Assembly: GCA_914767715.1 (NCBI GenBank)
Contig: OU612068.1
Coordinates: 16,368,001 to 16,432,000 of the forward strand
Direction of reading: 5' to 3'
Length of the DNA stretch: 64,000 nucleotides
Origin: Membranipora membranacea
Lineage: Eukaryota > Bryozoa > Gymnolaemata > Cheilostomatida > Membraniporidae
Below, piece by piece: positions 34,361-48,226 of this stretch. The position numbers and the translations under genes were made by a program. Numbering within the stretch: the stretch's first letter is position 1; every line of letters starts with the position of its first letter. Under the pieces are notes generated by a model that searched no databases, was not told where the DNA came from, and was given only the letters and a program-made list of their open reading frames with translations.

Positions 34361-37169
34361 TTCCGAGCTCAATGTATTGCTTACAAGAAGGTATGGTCCA
34401 AAAGAAGCCCACATGTCAAAACATTTGAATATGAACACATGACTAATAGTATGATCAAGGAGTAAAATGATAGGTACGCTACTATTACTTGCAAACCGTA
34501 ATGCCTTCGCAGGCATGCTTCAATAGCCCACCTGTTACACAGAAAGGATAGGCCTACCGTGTCTTCATTGAAGAATGGCTCACCACCACATGACACACGT
34601 AGAATGTATTTGTTTTATTTTGATTAGGGTTTGCCTGCACCAGTGGAATTGGGTTTTTATCCCTTCTATTGCATGAGGTTCAACTGCCTGTGCTTACTGT
34701 CTTACCTAGCGTTCGCCTGTGAGTATGGTTAGTGGACGGATTGCAATCATGCACAGAATACTCATTGCTAACCCGTCAGAAAACAGCAGAAAATCTGACA
34801 CCAAAATACTTTAGATAGATGTATAAGAGAGCTATACTTAACCAATACCAAGGCCTACAGCAAGGGGGTTTCGCTATGTAGCTCAGGAATCAATGGGTTC
34901 ATTCATACTCAGCCTTCTGCAGCGTAATATGCAAGGGCTTATCAAGTACCATTAACTTGCTTACTGGTTCCATATAGCATGCATATATTATATAAGTGGT
35001 ATAGGCCTACTGGTATTGGTGAAATGTACTTTACGACTCTCTGTTGACAACTCTCTGTTGACAACACCTGTTACCAACCGAAATTGCTGTATTTGTATCA
35101 TGAATGGCATGTGATGGTTACAATCTGAAAAATTCATCAGAGTGATGTTTCTGAAAAATAGACCTTTGACTGCAGCGTACCGAAATCGGTCTGCATGCTC
35201 ATTTTTAGGGATTAAAATCACCTCCCACAACTTTGTGAAAAAGATGAAAGATGTGAAAGGATAGATTTTATATCGTTGATTCTTAGAAGTCTATTTCAAT
35301 TTTAACCTCTTTTTGGCTATTCTTTCCTTCTCTACCAGGAGATTTGAAAATCAAGACTCCTCATTGACCTCTGAGAGATTAGATATGAAGGCATTTTCCT
35401 TCATCCTTCATACTCAAGTTCTAACATGTGGTTTAAAATTGGTACCCTGTATTGATTTAGAGCTTATATAATGGATTTTAAAAACATCATGTTTGCGTGT
35501 GATGTCAGGCAGTGAAATGAGGTCTGTCTTACTGAAATTTGAGTTGCTTGTGACTGATGATTATCCCGTGATTAATGGCTACACATCTGCTTATTGGTAT
35601 TTTTGTGTTCTAGTGCTAGTCATACCTTTGAGATAAACATGAGATAAGAGAGTGGAACTTCAAAAGTTATATCGATGATTTTACTCCTTGCTTTTATGCT
35701 TCACTTTTAAATTGGGATTTAACCTATTGTTGCAACTAGGGTATAAACAGATATTCTGAAGATGCAAACTCGAAATCGGTATTCACATTACAAACCAGCT
35801 CAGCATAGGCCTAATTATATCATCAATGCTGCAACATGTTAGTCAGTCAGGTTAGCATAATTTTGTCAGCAAAACTGTCAATTCTCCTGAGGGGTACCTG
35901 TGTTCATTCCTGAACTATTACCGTATACTATACTGTAACCATTACACATATCGTTACAATGACATAAGACACCCAACACTACTGTTAAGAAGTCTGCTAC
36001 CAAGAGTCTCTCAAATATCGCAATAAAGCCAACATGTAACTTACAGATGTGACTAAAATTGCGTCTGTATCGATGACTAACCCATCAGGTATTGTTATGC
36101 CTCACCCTTGTGTCGCTGGCCACAGATGCAAGATCATGCGCTCTGCATATGACACAGCCTGGATTAATCGGTTGGTCTGCATCACATTTTTTGGTCTTGG
36201 TTGCTTTTCAATGCCATCTCCCGATACCTGGCCTTGATGCTGTATAACTCACCTTGATGATCGGTCTCTTACTTGCCAAGCTGCCCTATTCCTATTCATG
36301 GTGTTATCACAGTTGAGTAAAGCTTTAGGTCACTGTTTGTTTCATGAGTAACGTTCACTTCTCTGCCTCATGGTCACAGGTCTAGTTTGAGGTCGAGGTC
36401 ATGATGGTTCTGTCTGGCTTTGTTTTCAAACGCCCCATTACTCTACAACTCTATATTCAGCTGGAACGGCATTCCAATGTTCCTTATCCTTGGAACGTTT
36501 CATGACAATTTTCATAACCGGGATTTAAAAAAAAAAGACTGATCAGGAGCAATTCTCCTTTGTGTCAGGTTGCCATTTCAGTATTTCACCTGTATATTGC
36601 TGCTATTTCTTTGGTCAGCACCGACTTTATCATACTGCTGTATGAATTATGACTCAACTTACATTACTTTCTAAACTCAAGCATCTGTCAGAAAAGGCCA
36701 GTATTATGGCCGCTAACCTGATGGCTTACTGACTGAAATTAGCTAATCATCAAAGGTGTTTTGTCCACATACTCTTCATCTGAAGCACATCCAAATTTAT
36801 TGATGTCATGCCATATCATTCATTTGACACCGCTCTCAATTTTAAAGAATAATGGCTGATTATTCAACTGTAATCTTTGTTGCGGCCAGTGGCGAGTTTG
36901 CATAGCATTGCTACAAGCATAGGTTTTCAGACAAAGGCAAAATATCCGCATAGTCAAGGCATAAATTACTTGTTCTCCAATCAACAAGATGCTCACTCAA
37001 TATATTGCTGAGGGTAAATAGTTCACTCCGTGGAGATGTGATATTATAATATTTAGGACTGCGTAGACTGTTTTCACATCATTGATTCCAGTTCTCGCAT
37101 TCAACTCACACAGTGCATAGTTGTATTACGCTAATCGCTAAGCTTTCCTTCCTTGTCTTGTTGTTTCAG

Positions 37170-37359
37170 TAGTATGATTGAAGGAGATTGATTTGAATCA
37201 AGAGAGTATTGCAACATCGTGCTATACCTGCTCCTGCAGCTCATGTATCAATCAGTGATTTAAGAATGGATGCTAGGAGATCATCAGCTAATGGGGACGG
37301 CAGCAGTAGAAATGACAGCTCAGGAAACAGCTCCTCAACTGATAACATATATGCTCAAG
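37170..37359 (+). pseudogene. Serine-rich upstream exon, unit C', splice donor lost
   Basis: Equivalent of 4003-4203 with an 11-bp deletion (GCACGATTATA) before the ATG at 37266. The donor dinucleotide is changed: CAAGGTAAAT is CAAGGAAAAT here (37360-37361 GA). The coding part from the ATG is unchanged. The copy cannot splice normally at this site. Confidence 0.6.
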
Positions 37360-38701
37360 GAAAATACCTCTTTATGACATGTTGTAGAATAAATATACTA
37401 TCTTTTTCCTTACAACGCACCCGGCCGGTAGTCGGTTTTTGGTTTGTATTCCGGAAATTGTACTCAAATGATACAAAAATAACAGCATCACCTAGTTATT
37501 GATGGTAATACAAGCTGTTGTAGGCCCTTACTATGTGTATATGTACAGTGTAATGTTAAAAGTAGGCAATCTCGGAATAGCCTTTTGAATATTAATAATC
37601 ATTAACCAAAAGTCCATAATTAGAATATAGTGCTAATTTGTATTTCTTCCGCATATCAGAGTCTGCTGCCTTTTGTTTTAAACACTTCTTCTCGCTGCTG
37701 ATGTTACATTAACACTACACTGAGCCCGATGGTGTATATGTATTTATACAAGCACTGATATATATTTTATGGATGATGGGTACATATCTGGCTCTGAGCA
37801 AGCATATGGCTACTCATGTTTGGTTGCTGGACCGCATTCCTCATCCTTGATTGGTCCACAAGTTTAGAATCTAGAATAGCTGACTCTTGTAAACTTTTGT
37901 CAAGCAGATTGCCTGAGTCATATCAATGACCACAAGTACTATTGTCAGAGACCCGCTTATAGGCGACAAGAAGGTCTACCACTAGGTAGACACACATTTC
38001 GATAATTGCTATGATATGAAATGGTGCCTTGGTACTTGGCTAGTCGTTACATCGAACAACTGTTGCTGGTATAATGGGTTAAGTCTGGCAGTCTTTCTCT
38101 ACCAGTAACTCGCAGTCGAAGTTCTATATGCAGAATAATATGGTAGACACTAATAAACAGCGATCAATGTTGGAATTTGATCAAAATCTGTTGTCAATCA
38201 TCGAGTAAGATGACTCATCATACAGTCGGTAGCTTAGCTATTATCTATTTAGTGCATAGCAGTGGAAAGCTAACTGATATGCCACTGGTCACATGGTCCA
38301 GATTTTTTGCTGCCCTCAGACAAACAATGGCAGCAACGTTTTAGATATGACATGAACAATGAGAAGATTTGAGCAAGGGGGGTTGGATGGGTTTATGTAA
38401 CTATTTGACATGATCATGTTTCTGCGTTGTCATTCTAGCTGTGTAGGACATACCTTTGGCCTAACACCCACAGTTAATGTTTAAAAACTTGAAGATATAT
38501 GCCTATTTGAAACCTTAATTCTGGAATAATTAATCTCCCTTTCTTCCACCTCCAATCCCCATTCCCTACACGTTACTATAATCCGCTGGAAGATGCTCAC
38601 ACCGATATTCTTTGCGTCTAACAGTGAGTTGAAGTTGTGTAATGGCGCAACAGCGACGATGCGTCATTGCTAAATTGTCAGCGAGTTAACAAAGCAGCAC
38701 C

Positions 38702-38862
38702 ATGGATTATTCTCTTATTGTTGATTGTATTCTTGTGAATGCAGTTCTGTTCTGTACACCTTTGGGTGGTGTCTTCTTGTGGACTACGTCCCTCTTTATC
38801 AAACCATTAGCTCTTCTTGTGATTGTCAATATGATGCTCTATCTCAGAGTTCTCACCATTGT
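38702..38862 (+). CDS. Alternative first exon C'1
   Basis: Equivalent of A1, same peptide, short 467-bp spacer to the next copy. Confidence 0.57.
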
Positions 38863-39168
38863 GTAAGTATGACTGATATATTTGAATCGTCTACCCTTGT
38901 CTTATTTTGAGTACAATATATCATCTCTTTCAGAAAGGTGAGCACAGGTTTAGATAGTGTAGTCTTATTAAAGAAAAACTTCAGATGGTTTATCTAATGA
39001 CTAGTTCTTTAAGAAACGTAAAGGCTTTGATTTGGTTTAATTTATTTTGCAACACAGAAAAAAACTCACCGATACTCTTTGCGCCAAACAATGAGTTTAA
39101 GTTGTGTAATGGCGCAACAACGACGAAGCTTGTTTGTTAAATTGTCAGCGAGTTAACAAAGCAGCACC

Positions 39169-39329
39169 ATGGATTATTCTCTTATTGTTGATTGTATTCT
39201 TGTGAATGCAGTTCTGTTTTGCACACCTCTGGGTGGTGTCTTCTTGTGGACTACGTCCCTCTTTATCAAACCATTAGCTCTTCTTGTGATTGTGAATATC
39301 ATGCTCTATCTCCGAGTTCTCACCATTGT
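39169..39329 (+). CDS. Alternative first exon C'2
   Basis: Equivalent of A2 with Ile44 and its synonymous set; followed by the long spacer with the GATCTG form. Confidence 0.57.
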
Positions 39330-39929
39330 GTAAGTGTGACTGATATATTTGAATCGTCTACCCTTGTCTTATTTTGAGTACGATATATCATCTCTTGCTG
39401 TAAAGATATGCAGTTATTTTTGTTTTTTTTTAATTGTGTTTTTATTGTCACCCTCAATAAGGATCTGATTGAAAATGTCGGTCAATATATTAACCACAAA
39501 AGGAAGCGTCTTTTTAGGCATCATCACTGAGATACCAGAAGTTAGACAAGAAGTTGTGGTGAGCACAGGTTTAGAAAGTGTAGTCTTATCAGAAAAAAAC
39601 TTCTGATGTTTTATTTATCTAACGACTAGTTCTTCCGGCAACACAAAGGCTTTGACTTGTCTACCCTTGTCCTATTCTAGGTGCAGTCTTTTTCGTAAAC
39701 TTATGTATATATGGTGAGCACAGGTTAAGAAAGTGTCCTCTTATTTAATAATTTATCTAATGTCTAGTTCTTCAAGAAACGTTAAAGCTTTGATTTGAAT
39801 TCATTTAGCTAGACAGACAGAAACTCACACCAATATTCTTTGCGTCTAACAGTGAGTTGAAGTTGTGTAATGGCGCAACAGCGACGGTGCGTCATTGCTA
39901 AATTGTCAGCGAGTTAACAAAGCAGCACC

Positions 39930-40090
39930 ATGGATTATTCTCTTATTGTTGATTGTATTCTTGTGAATGCAGTTCTGTTCTGTACACCTTTGGGTGGTGT
40001 CTTCTTGTGGACTACGTCCCTCTTTATCAAACCATTAGCTCTTCTTGTGATTGTCAATATGATGCTCTATCTCCGAGTTCTCACCATTGT
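39930..40090 (+). CDS. Alternative first exon C'3 (extra copy)
   Basis: An additional copy not present in A, B or B'. It lies 761 bp after C'2 and 760 bp before C'4. Its body has A1-type codons with the A2-type CGA at Arg49, so it is a recombinant. Kozak ATG and donor intact. Confidence 0.57.
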
Positions 40091-40221
40091 GTAAGTATGA
40101 CTGATATATTTGATTCGTCTACCCTTGTCTTATTTTGAGTACGATATATCATCTCTTGCTGTAAAGATATGCAGTTATTTTTGTTTTTTTTAATTGTGTT
40201 TTTATTGTCACCCTCAATAAG

Positions 40222-40366
40222 GATCAGATTGAAAATGTCGGTCAATATATTAACCACAAAAGGAAGCGTCTTTTTAGGCATCATCACTGAGATACCAGAA
40301 GTTAGACAAGAAGTTGTGGTGAGCACAGGTTTAGAAAGTGTAGTCTTATCAGAAAAAAACTTCTGA
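40222..40366 (+). other. Exon-like frame after C'3, open version
   Basis: After the acceptor-like CCCTCAATAAG the sequence is GATCAGATT. Splicing from first exon C'3 (phase 2) gives Val-Ile-Arg-Leu-Lys and then the full 43 codons from the inner ATG to TGA at 40364-40366. In A2, B2 and C'2 the matching codon is TGA. A candidate alternative second exon that would yield a short two-TM peptide of about 100 residues. Confidence 0.3.
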
Positions 40367-40689
40367 TGTTTTATTTATCTAACGACTAGTTCTTCCAGCA
40401 ACACAAAGGCTTTGACTTGTCTACCCTTGTCCTATTCTAGGTGCAGTCTTTTTCGTAAACTTATGTATATATGGTGAGCACAGGTTAAGAAAGTGTCCTC
40501 TTATTTAATAATTTATCTAATGTCTAGTTCTTCAAGAAACGTTAAAGCTTTGATTTGAATTCATTTAGCTAGACAGACAAAAACTCACACCGATATTCTT
40601 TGCGTCTAACAGTGAGTTGAAGTTGTGTAATGGCGCAACAGCGACGGTGCGTCATTGCTAAATTGTCAGCGAGTTAACAAAGCAGCACC

Positions 40690-40850
40690 ATGGATTATTC
40701 TTTGATTGTTGATTCTATTCTTGTGAATGCAGTTCTGTTCTGCACACCTCTGGGTGGTGTCTTCTTGTGGACTACGTCCCTCTTTATCAAACCATTAGCT
40801 CTTCTTGTGATTGTCAACATGATGCTCTATCTCAGAGTTCTCACCATTGT
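40690..40850 (+). CDS. Alternative first exon C'4
   Basis: Equivalent of A3 (Ser9 and its synonymous set), 467 bp before the last first exon. Confidence 0.57.
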
Positions 40851-41156
40851 GTAAGTATGACTGATATATTTGATTCGTCTGCCCTTGTCTTATTTTGAGT
40901 ACAATATATCATCTCTTTCAGCAAGGTGAGCACAGGTTTAGATAGTGTAGTCTTATTAAAGAAAAACTTCAGATGGTTTATCTAATGACTAGTTCTTTAA
41001 GAAAAGTAAAGGCTTTGATTTGGTTTAATTTATTTTGCAACACAGAAAAAAACTCACCGATACTCTTTGCGCCAAACAATGAGTTTAAGTTGTGTAATGG
41101 CGCAACAACGACAAAGCGTCATTGTTAAATTGTCAGCGAGTTAACAAAGCAGCACC

Positions 41157-42657
41157 ATGGATTGTTCTCTGATTGTTGATTCTATTCTTGTGAATGCAGT
41201 TCTGTTCTGTACACCTCTGGGTTATGACTTCTTATGGACTGCATCCTTCTTTATCAAACCATTAGCTCTTCTTGTGATTGTGAATATTATGCTCTATCTC
41301 AGAGTTCACACCATTGTGTAAGTGTGACAGATTTGTTAATTTTGTCTATTCTCAATCGATATAAATGGACAATTCATGTTACAAATATATATTCTGTGAA
41401 AGGGACTATCTGTGTAAGTAATTTAGGTGTGCTTATCCTGAGCTCTGAAGGCAATAATGCCGTCATCAGCGATCAATTCATGTTGTTCTTAGTTAGAGTT
41501 ATTTGTGATTTCTGCTTTAGGACTCCGTTGATTGAGTTTATGACAGATGAAACCAGAATGATGAGACGCATAAATGCGCAGCAATCCTCACAACCTACAC
41601 AAGAAATATTTAAAGAAAACCACGATAGGAAAATACACGTACGGTCATATGAGAAAGCTAAAGACATGACCAGCCTAATCAAACTGTTTAATGGTGAGTG
41701 CAGATAATATTACAGGCTGCTTGATTTAACCTTGGTTAAATTGGAGCGATCTTACATCCAACTCTTATGGCATAGAGCTTGTCTGCATGTTGTTGCACTA
41801 ACTTTGACCATTCTTCCGGCTTTGATGAAATAAATACATTGTATTACAGAAAAATCTGAGACGCTGTTTCCACAACGGCATCAACGACATCAGAACAACC
41901 CTGCTAGAATGGTTGAATATAATCGAACGGATGGCCAACATTATGTGGATGGTAAGTTTTGATCATTTCTTTACCAGTCATAAGTACACAAAGTACAAAA
42001 GTACACAGCAAAGCGAAGTCATGTCCTCTTGAATCAAGGGAACACAACCTAGAAACTGACCTAGAATTAACATAACACAGTGTGTTTGACTTTTCAGAAT
42101 CTAGTAATTAGGTTGTGGCTTATTTTTAGCTATTGCTGTTCTCCCAGGATCTGATACATTTGCTGCTGGAGATCCGTTACTTGTGGTTCCACAGCAAAAC
42201 CCTCCACATGAACCACGCAATCTCCATCATCAACAAGGTAATTATTTACCAACGCAACTCCCTGAAATTCAGAAAAGAATTACTGATGTAACTAGAACAA
42301 GTTATACTTTCAGATATTAGTTTATGTAGCGCTCAGCTAGAGAATTACCATTGTAAGTTGATAGGAAAGACTGTATAATATACCAACATAACAAGTTGTA
42401 TGTCTGCAGCCAACTATATTGAAAAGCTTGGTCAAGATAGGCTACTTTCATCATGATGTTATCTCATATAATTTTGGAGTCTAGGATCTCGCTACTGGTG
42501 TGTTCTATTGATCATGTTGCATTTGACAATTATAGATAGCACTGAAGAAACCAGCTGGATCATTCCAAAGAGAGTGGAGAGGGTCAACGTGGTGGTTAAC
42601 AGGATAGTTGAGCAGAGGGTTGTGGCCATCAGGACTTACCGCTCAACGCAGCTTTAA
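41157..42657 (+). CDS. Five-exon membrane-protein gene, unit C'
   Basis: Exons 41157-41317, 41521-41693, 41850-41951, 42148-42237 and 42536-42657, TAA at 42655. Exon 4 has the Pro-Arg-Asn-Leu form of B plus a synonymous TTC-to-TTT change. All splice sites intact, although the upstream serine-rich exon of this unit is broken. Confidence 0.62.
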
Positions 42658-45600
42658 AAAACCATCAAAAAATTTAAAATCTGTATATACTACAAATGTA
42701 CAGCGGTAATAAATATTTTTTTGTCGCAGACATATTGTACATATTCATCAAGGTTTCATTCTGTTTACACTTTTTTTTTTTTTGCATTGTGTCGTCTGTT
42801 AACCTGGCACTAGTTTATTCTTCTATACAGAAAAACTTCTGCCACCACATTTGACATAACTGTTATTGTGGGGGCAGAATTTAAAACAATAAAAAGTCAT
42901 ATAAGGATAACAAACTCTGCATTGTGTTTACCTTTTGAACTGGACTGATATCGATACAGCTAATTTGAACTAAGGATGTCCATCAGATCAAACAAATAAA
43001 TAATCAATGCCAGTGGGATCAGTATCCCATATCGCAAACTTCAAGAATGATTCAATTTGCCTGCATTTGGAGACTTCAGCGGTCAGCAGCTCACCAGTAG
43101 ATTGGGGACGCCTGGAATACAAGTAAATAACTTGATCTGCCAAAGTCACTGGTGGGATGCTAAATGATGTTTTGCCTTTATTTTCGATCATCAAATCCTA
43201 TTTTCACGTCAATCTTATCAAAATTTCGTAGTTCATGCTGGTATTCAAGTTGCTAGTAGGATAGTCGAACCAGAGTCGGGGCAGGGGTATCCTCCCTGGT
43301 TACGGCTGACAAGGGAAAATCTGGAGATGAGAGATCTGGAGTTGTGTTACCAATTTAAACAGTGACAGTGACTTCAACTGTGTTAGGTAAGAAATGTACT
43401 TGGATAGAAGTTGATTTATGTCTGAGTTTTTGAAATCATAAAGGCATTGGGTTTTGTCAGTTTGAATTAGACTGAGGAAGTATATGGAATACTATTGCTT
43501 TTTGAGATCGAGACTCAAGATAGTGCCAGTGTGCGAATGTCTTAGCTGCTCTGATAAAACACATAGAGATATTAATTGACAATTCTGAAGGGAAGCGGAG
43601 ATATTATGTCAGGGTCTTAAATTGAAAGTTAGCGCTCACGTTTTTAAAACAGTGATAAATGTCTTTGGAATGTGCTTCTACAGAGATCATGTCCTCAGTT
43701 TTTCAAAAAATATGACAAAGGTAACACGCGCAGACCAAGGGTGAATTGACTGTACCATCTCTGCGCGGACTTGACTAAACAACTGCTCACCAACATCTTC
43801 ACATAGTGATAGGTGGAAGAACAGTCCTGAAAAACCATCTGACATGATCTTTTTCAATTATATTCCATGATTATCATTATCATTATATCGATAGTATGTA
43901 GGTATTATTATGATCTTTGTTGGTTTAGAACAGCCTTGGGGTGGAATGCCTTGTGAATTGGACTGTAAACATAATTTTTTTTTTATAAAAAGGAGGATTA
44001 TGCTGCGCTTGTAATGGAATGGATAATCCGCTTCCACCCATTCCAGTGATGCATCAATTAATCATTCTCAGATAGTATTATTTGAATAGATCAAATGGTC
44101 CAATAATTTTACGTTTTGGCAGAAATTCGAGAATGCTAGGAAAAACCTGGTTGTTAGATCTAATCAGTAGGGCTAGATGCGGTCTGGAGTTCTGCCCAGC
44201 TGAAGACAGGAAATTTAGATCAATACATTAAAATCTAAAAAAACCAAATTTAATGTCAGTGAACTTAAAGTCAAGTTATTTGACAAGAGAGAAGTTGCAG
44301 TTGAGAGTCATAAGTCATAACACAACATAACTTTCTAAACAATTTCATGATATATGGTTTACCAACTGCAATTTGTTGTCGCTCTATATCTTAGTAACCT
44401 GTTGGTACATTTTCTCACACAAAATTTGATCTTTACCAAAAAGGGAGTATCAACAGCAATAGATGTAAAACTTTCTTATTATGAACGAATTTCCACTCAG
44501 TATATGCTTACAGATCATAGTCGTCTTCCTTGCCTCAAGAACTCCTGAGCAGAACTACATACTATCCATATCCATTTCATCTTCATCATCTCACAATAAT
44601 CAAATCGTCCTTGATGCAATGTTCAATAATTTAAAAAATACAAGGTTACCTCCATTTTCATCATCTGTTTTTATACCATTATTTACTTACATGGTCCAGT
44701 TAGAAAAGTGCACAGCTTACAGAATTACAAAATTGCAAACAGTGAGTTATGGACATACAAATTTGTATCAGGGAGTTGTATTCTCCATAAAGTTGACTCA
44801 CTAGCTATGCACACAAATAACGTCAACAATGAAGACTTGTATGGTTTGTGTGCAGTCATTAGTTGGACTAAAACATTTGTAACTCAAGTTGAGAAAGGTC
44901 TCTAGCTGAAATTGACTTTTTCATTGACAGAAAACATAACTAGAGTGGAGTAATCCGGAATTTTTTTCAAGTTGTACTACAACTGATCGGAGCCATCACA
45001 TAAGCATTGGCAGTGTGGAGTATTGTACTACCCCTAATGTTGAATACACCTTCATATACATGATTGCAGTGGTTGAATTGCATGTAAGTAAACTAAAATG
45101 TCTTTTTATTTTCTTTTGCTTCAACTCAACTGCATGTTATGTTGTTGCCTGCTAGCAGTGCGTGATAAACTACCAGATGGTCTGGTATGTCACATAAACT
45201 GGGATCGCTGCCAGAAGATTGAATATCGATGGTGTGAGACCAGTAATTGCAACTTGTATAGATTTTAGCTTGCTTGATGGTTTTGAATGGTCATCTACTT
45301 CTTGTAATCTAGGCAACTATAATTTGCTAGCTCAAGGGTTTAATCTTGTAACCAGGAGATTATACTATAGAAATACTGAGTAGATATCTTTCCAACTCTA
45401 GCTATTAATCCTTGCTTATATTGCCTGGTTTTATAAACTGGTTAGAGAACCTTGTTTATTAATCCTGGTTTATATTGCCTTGTTTCATAAACTGGTTAGA
45501 GAACCTTGTTTATTAATCCTTGTTCCTTGTTCCAATAATAAGTGAGTTTATTATTCAGTAATCCTTGTATCGTAGTGTAAGAGTGAGAAGCTAGAGAGTT

Positions 45601-46634
45601 CTACTTAATCAAGGCCCAGCATGCTCCTTATATACTGGGGGAACAATAGGAGCGCACACAATCTAATCAAATAAAAGATTAGCCAATAATAGCGGCTGTA
45701 TCAGTCTTATAAAGCATGAGTGGAATTGGCCCAAAGTAATACTATGATTCACTTGAGTGCATCTATTTAAACAAAGGAGCTGGCCTTAATACAAAAGATA
45801 AACATTGAGTGCATAGCATATACTCATAGCGTTCTCATCATACTCCCTTCCAGCATTGAAAAATAAAACAATGCGACCAAGAATGGGAAGCTTTGAGTGA
45901 GTATGTCCATATGATTGTCTATAATCCTTGAGTTAATTTTTGGCTAGTATGTGTTGACAGGATATTTAATCCCGACACGCTCTTTGGTAAGAGTAGCCAT
46001 CTTCTCGTGGTATCTCGTGCATAGCTAGGTCAGTTTTACCTATATCGGATTCTCCTGTACTAAAGTTAGTTAAATCTTTTATTTCATGTAATATTGAACC
46101 TCAAAATTACACGAAGGAACTAAAAAAGGCCTATTTTGAAGGCAAATGTGTACATAGAATGTGATATTCAATAACAAAAAATATATAATAAAATGTTCTT
46201 CTAGGCTATTTTGAAATATATGTGAGAATTCTAATGTGTTATTATGCTGGTGGTGTGAGATGACGAGATGATGGGTGGAGCACCTGAGGTGGTTTGTTCG
46301 ATTATCTGGCAGATACGGCTCAACTGATTATATATATTTGTAAATATATATTTATATAATATATAAATTTTTTTTTTTTTTTTGGAATGACAGGGCTATA
46401 TGAAAATATGAAAAGGCTGGCTTCGTGATTTTGACAATTGAATGCCCACGTGCTTAGCCCCTCGCCATTTTAGACTAGGACATAGGGGTACCCAACCTTT
46501 TTTTGGTGGGAATAAAGCCCATAGCACCTGATGTCGTGGTCATATTTCGGCACATTTACATGCCGTATAATGAGTAGAATAGTTGAGTATTAAGAGAGTT
46601 TGATTGCGAAGCTGACGACTGTTGAGTTGCCAAG

Positions 46635-47027
46635 ATGGTGCGCATGAATGTACTCGCAGATGCTTTAAAATCTATCAACAATGCTGAGAAGAGAGGCAAG
46701 CGACAGGTTCTCCTGCGACCCTGCTCCAAGGTCATCGTCCGATTCCTGAAAGTGATGATGAAGCATGGTTATATTGGTGAATTCGAGATTGTTGACGATC
46801 ACAGATCAGGAAAGATCGTAGTCAACCTTACTGGACGTCTCAACAAGTGTGGTGTTATCAGCCCCAGATATGATGTTGGTGTTACTGATATCGAGTCCTG
46901 GACCAACAGTCTGTTGCCATCACGTCAGTTTGGATTCATTGTGATGACTACCTCACAAGGTATTATGGATCATGAAGAGGCAAGAAGGAAACATCTTGGT
47001 GGAAAAATTCTTGGATTTTTCTTTTAA
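46635..47027 (+). CDS. RPS15A: 40S ribosomal protein S15a (uS8), intronless retrocopy, unit B'
   Basis: A 130-residue protein identical to the copy at 12724-13116, with the same AATAAA (47040-47045) and the same tail-to-tail join to gypsy DNA. It arose by duplication of the unit after the retrocopy formed. Confidence 0.92.
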   Translation: MVRMNVLADALKSINNAEKRGKRQVLLRPCSKVIVRFLKVMMKHGYIGEFEIVDDHRSGKIVVNLTGRLNKCGVISPRYDVGVTDIESWTNSLLPSRQFGFIVMTTSQGIMDHEEARRKHLGGKILGFFF

Positions 47028-47050
47028 CTGTAGTTAAAGAATAAAAGATC

Positions 47051-47932
47051 AAAACCTCCTGTACTAAAGACATCGGCATATTTGATTAACAACTGTAGTA
47101 GAGCTTGTCGTTGCTCCTCTGTTTTACAACTAGGGAGTGCCTGCTCATACATTGGTATCAAATGTTCGGGTACACCGGTTGTTTGGCTCTGTGGGGAGTT
47201 ATTAACCTGTGTGATATCGACCCGTGTTTGTAGTGAGGACTGGTCGGCTAATAACTGATCTTCCTTGATAGATGCAAACGTGGCTATTGTAGTACCTGCT
47301 CGAATGGTTACCGGATTTTCATGTGGGTTAATACACCGCATGACAATAAGCCGGTTCGAGTTAGAGGTTGATACAGTGCTGGCCACGCATATACCTACAT
47401 CTTTGTCTTTATAGTTCTCTACTAGGCCAATGCGTTCTGCTGTTTCACCAATTAGTCTCCCTGTGATTTGATACTCTGAATTTGCAGGTATCGTGGTGAT
47501 GCGTGTGACTTGTATCTTAGTGCTAATCATACTTCCGTATTTATCCACACAGACTAAGTCCCGACCATCCATTCTCAGTACTCCTCGGTCTAGCAATAGA
47601 TGACATTGGTGTTCCTCAAAGAAACCCATGCCCAAAATTCCATCCTCTGTAATATTAGCTACTCGGAAAGAGATTTCTGCTGGCATGCTTCTGACTCTAC
47701 AATTTAAGGTGATGGTGCCATATACTAATAGGCCACTCCCATCAGCCTGTGCAGCGGTGACCGGATCATGAAATAGCCGATCTTTTATTCGAGAAGGTAG
47801 TTGAGAATAGGATGACCAGGATAACACGTTGTCGCTGGCGCCTGAATCCAGGAGAAATTTTGCTGATCGTCCCCCTTCAAGCTTGCCTGGTATATACAGA
47901 CAGTTACCATGTGCCAAACTTCTGGTTTCCAT
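47051..47932 (-). pseudogene. Ty3/gypsy pol fragment, retropepsin domain, unit B'
   Basis: The same truncated frame as at 13140-14021, ATG at 47932, active site LLDSGASDN, broken before the RT domain at the RPS15A junction. The protein is unchanged from the B copy. Confidence 0.85.
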
Positions 47933-48226
47933 AACTTCTGGAATAATTTGTTGTCTAGGCTGTTTTCTGGTTCGGGTGTGGTTCAGTGTTGTGTGGTGTT
48001 GTGTGTGGTGTGTGGTGTGTGTGTGGTGTGGTGTGTGTGTGGTGTTGTGTGTTGTGTGGTTCAGAGTTGTATTGGTGTTTCCATAACTTCTGGAATAATT
48101 TGTTGTCTAGGCTGTTTTCTGGTTTGGGTGTGGTTCAGTGTTGTGTTGTGTGTGGTGTGTGGTGTGTGTGTGGTGTGTGGTGTGGTGTGTGTGTGGTGTT
48201 GTGTGTTGTGTGGTTCAGAGTTGTAT
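47925..48226. repeat. 151-bp GT-rich duplication, unit B'
   Basis: Units start at 47925 and 48076; same structure as in B. Confidence 0.85.

Larger units (their letters stand above)
34278..44315 (+). repeat. Tandem array unit C', lacking its first part
   Basis: Resumes the tandem unit at the equivalent of 14595 in B, including the B-specific hairpin insertion. It carries five first-exon copies and an intact five-exon gene. Its right end shares A-type variants (for example the ACAGTG duplication near 43362, also near 9451) that B lacks, so C' is a mosaic of B-like and A-like sequence. Confidence 0.92.
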
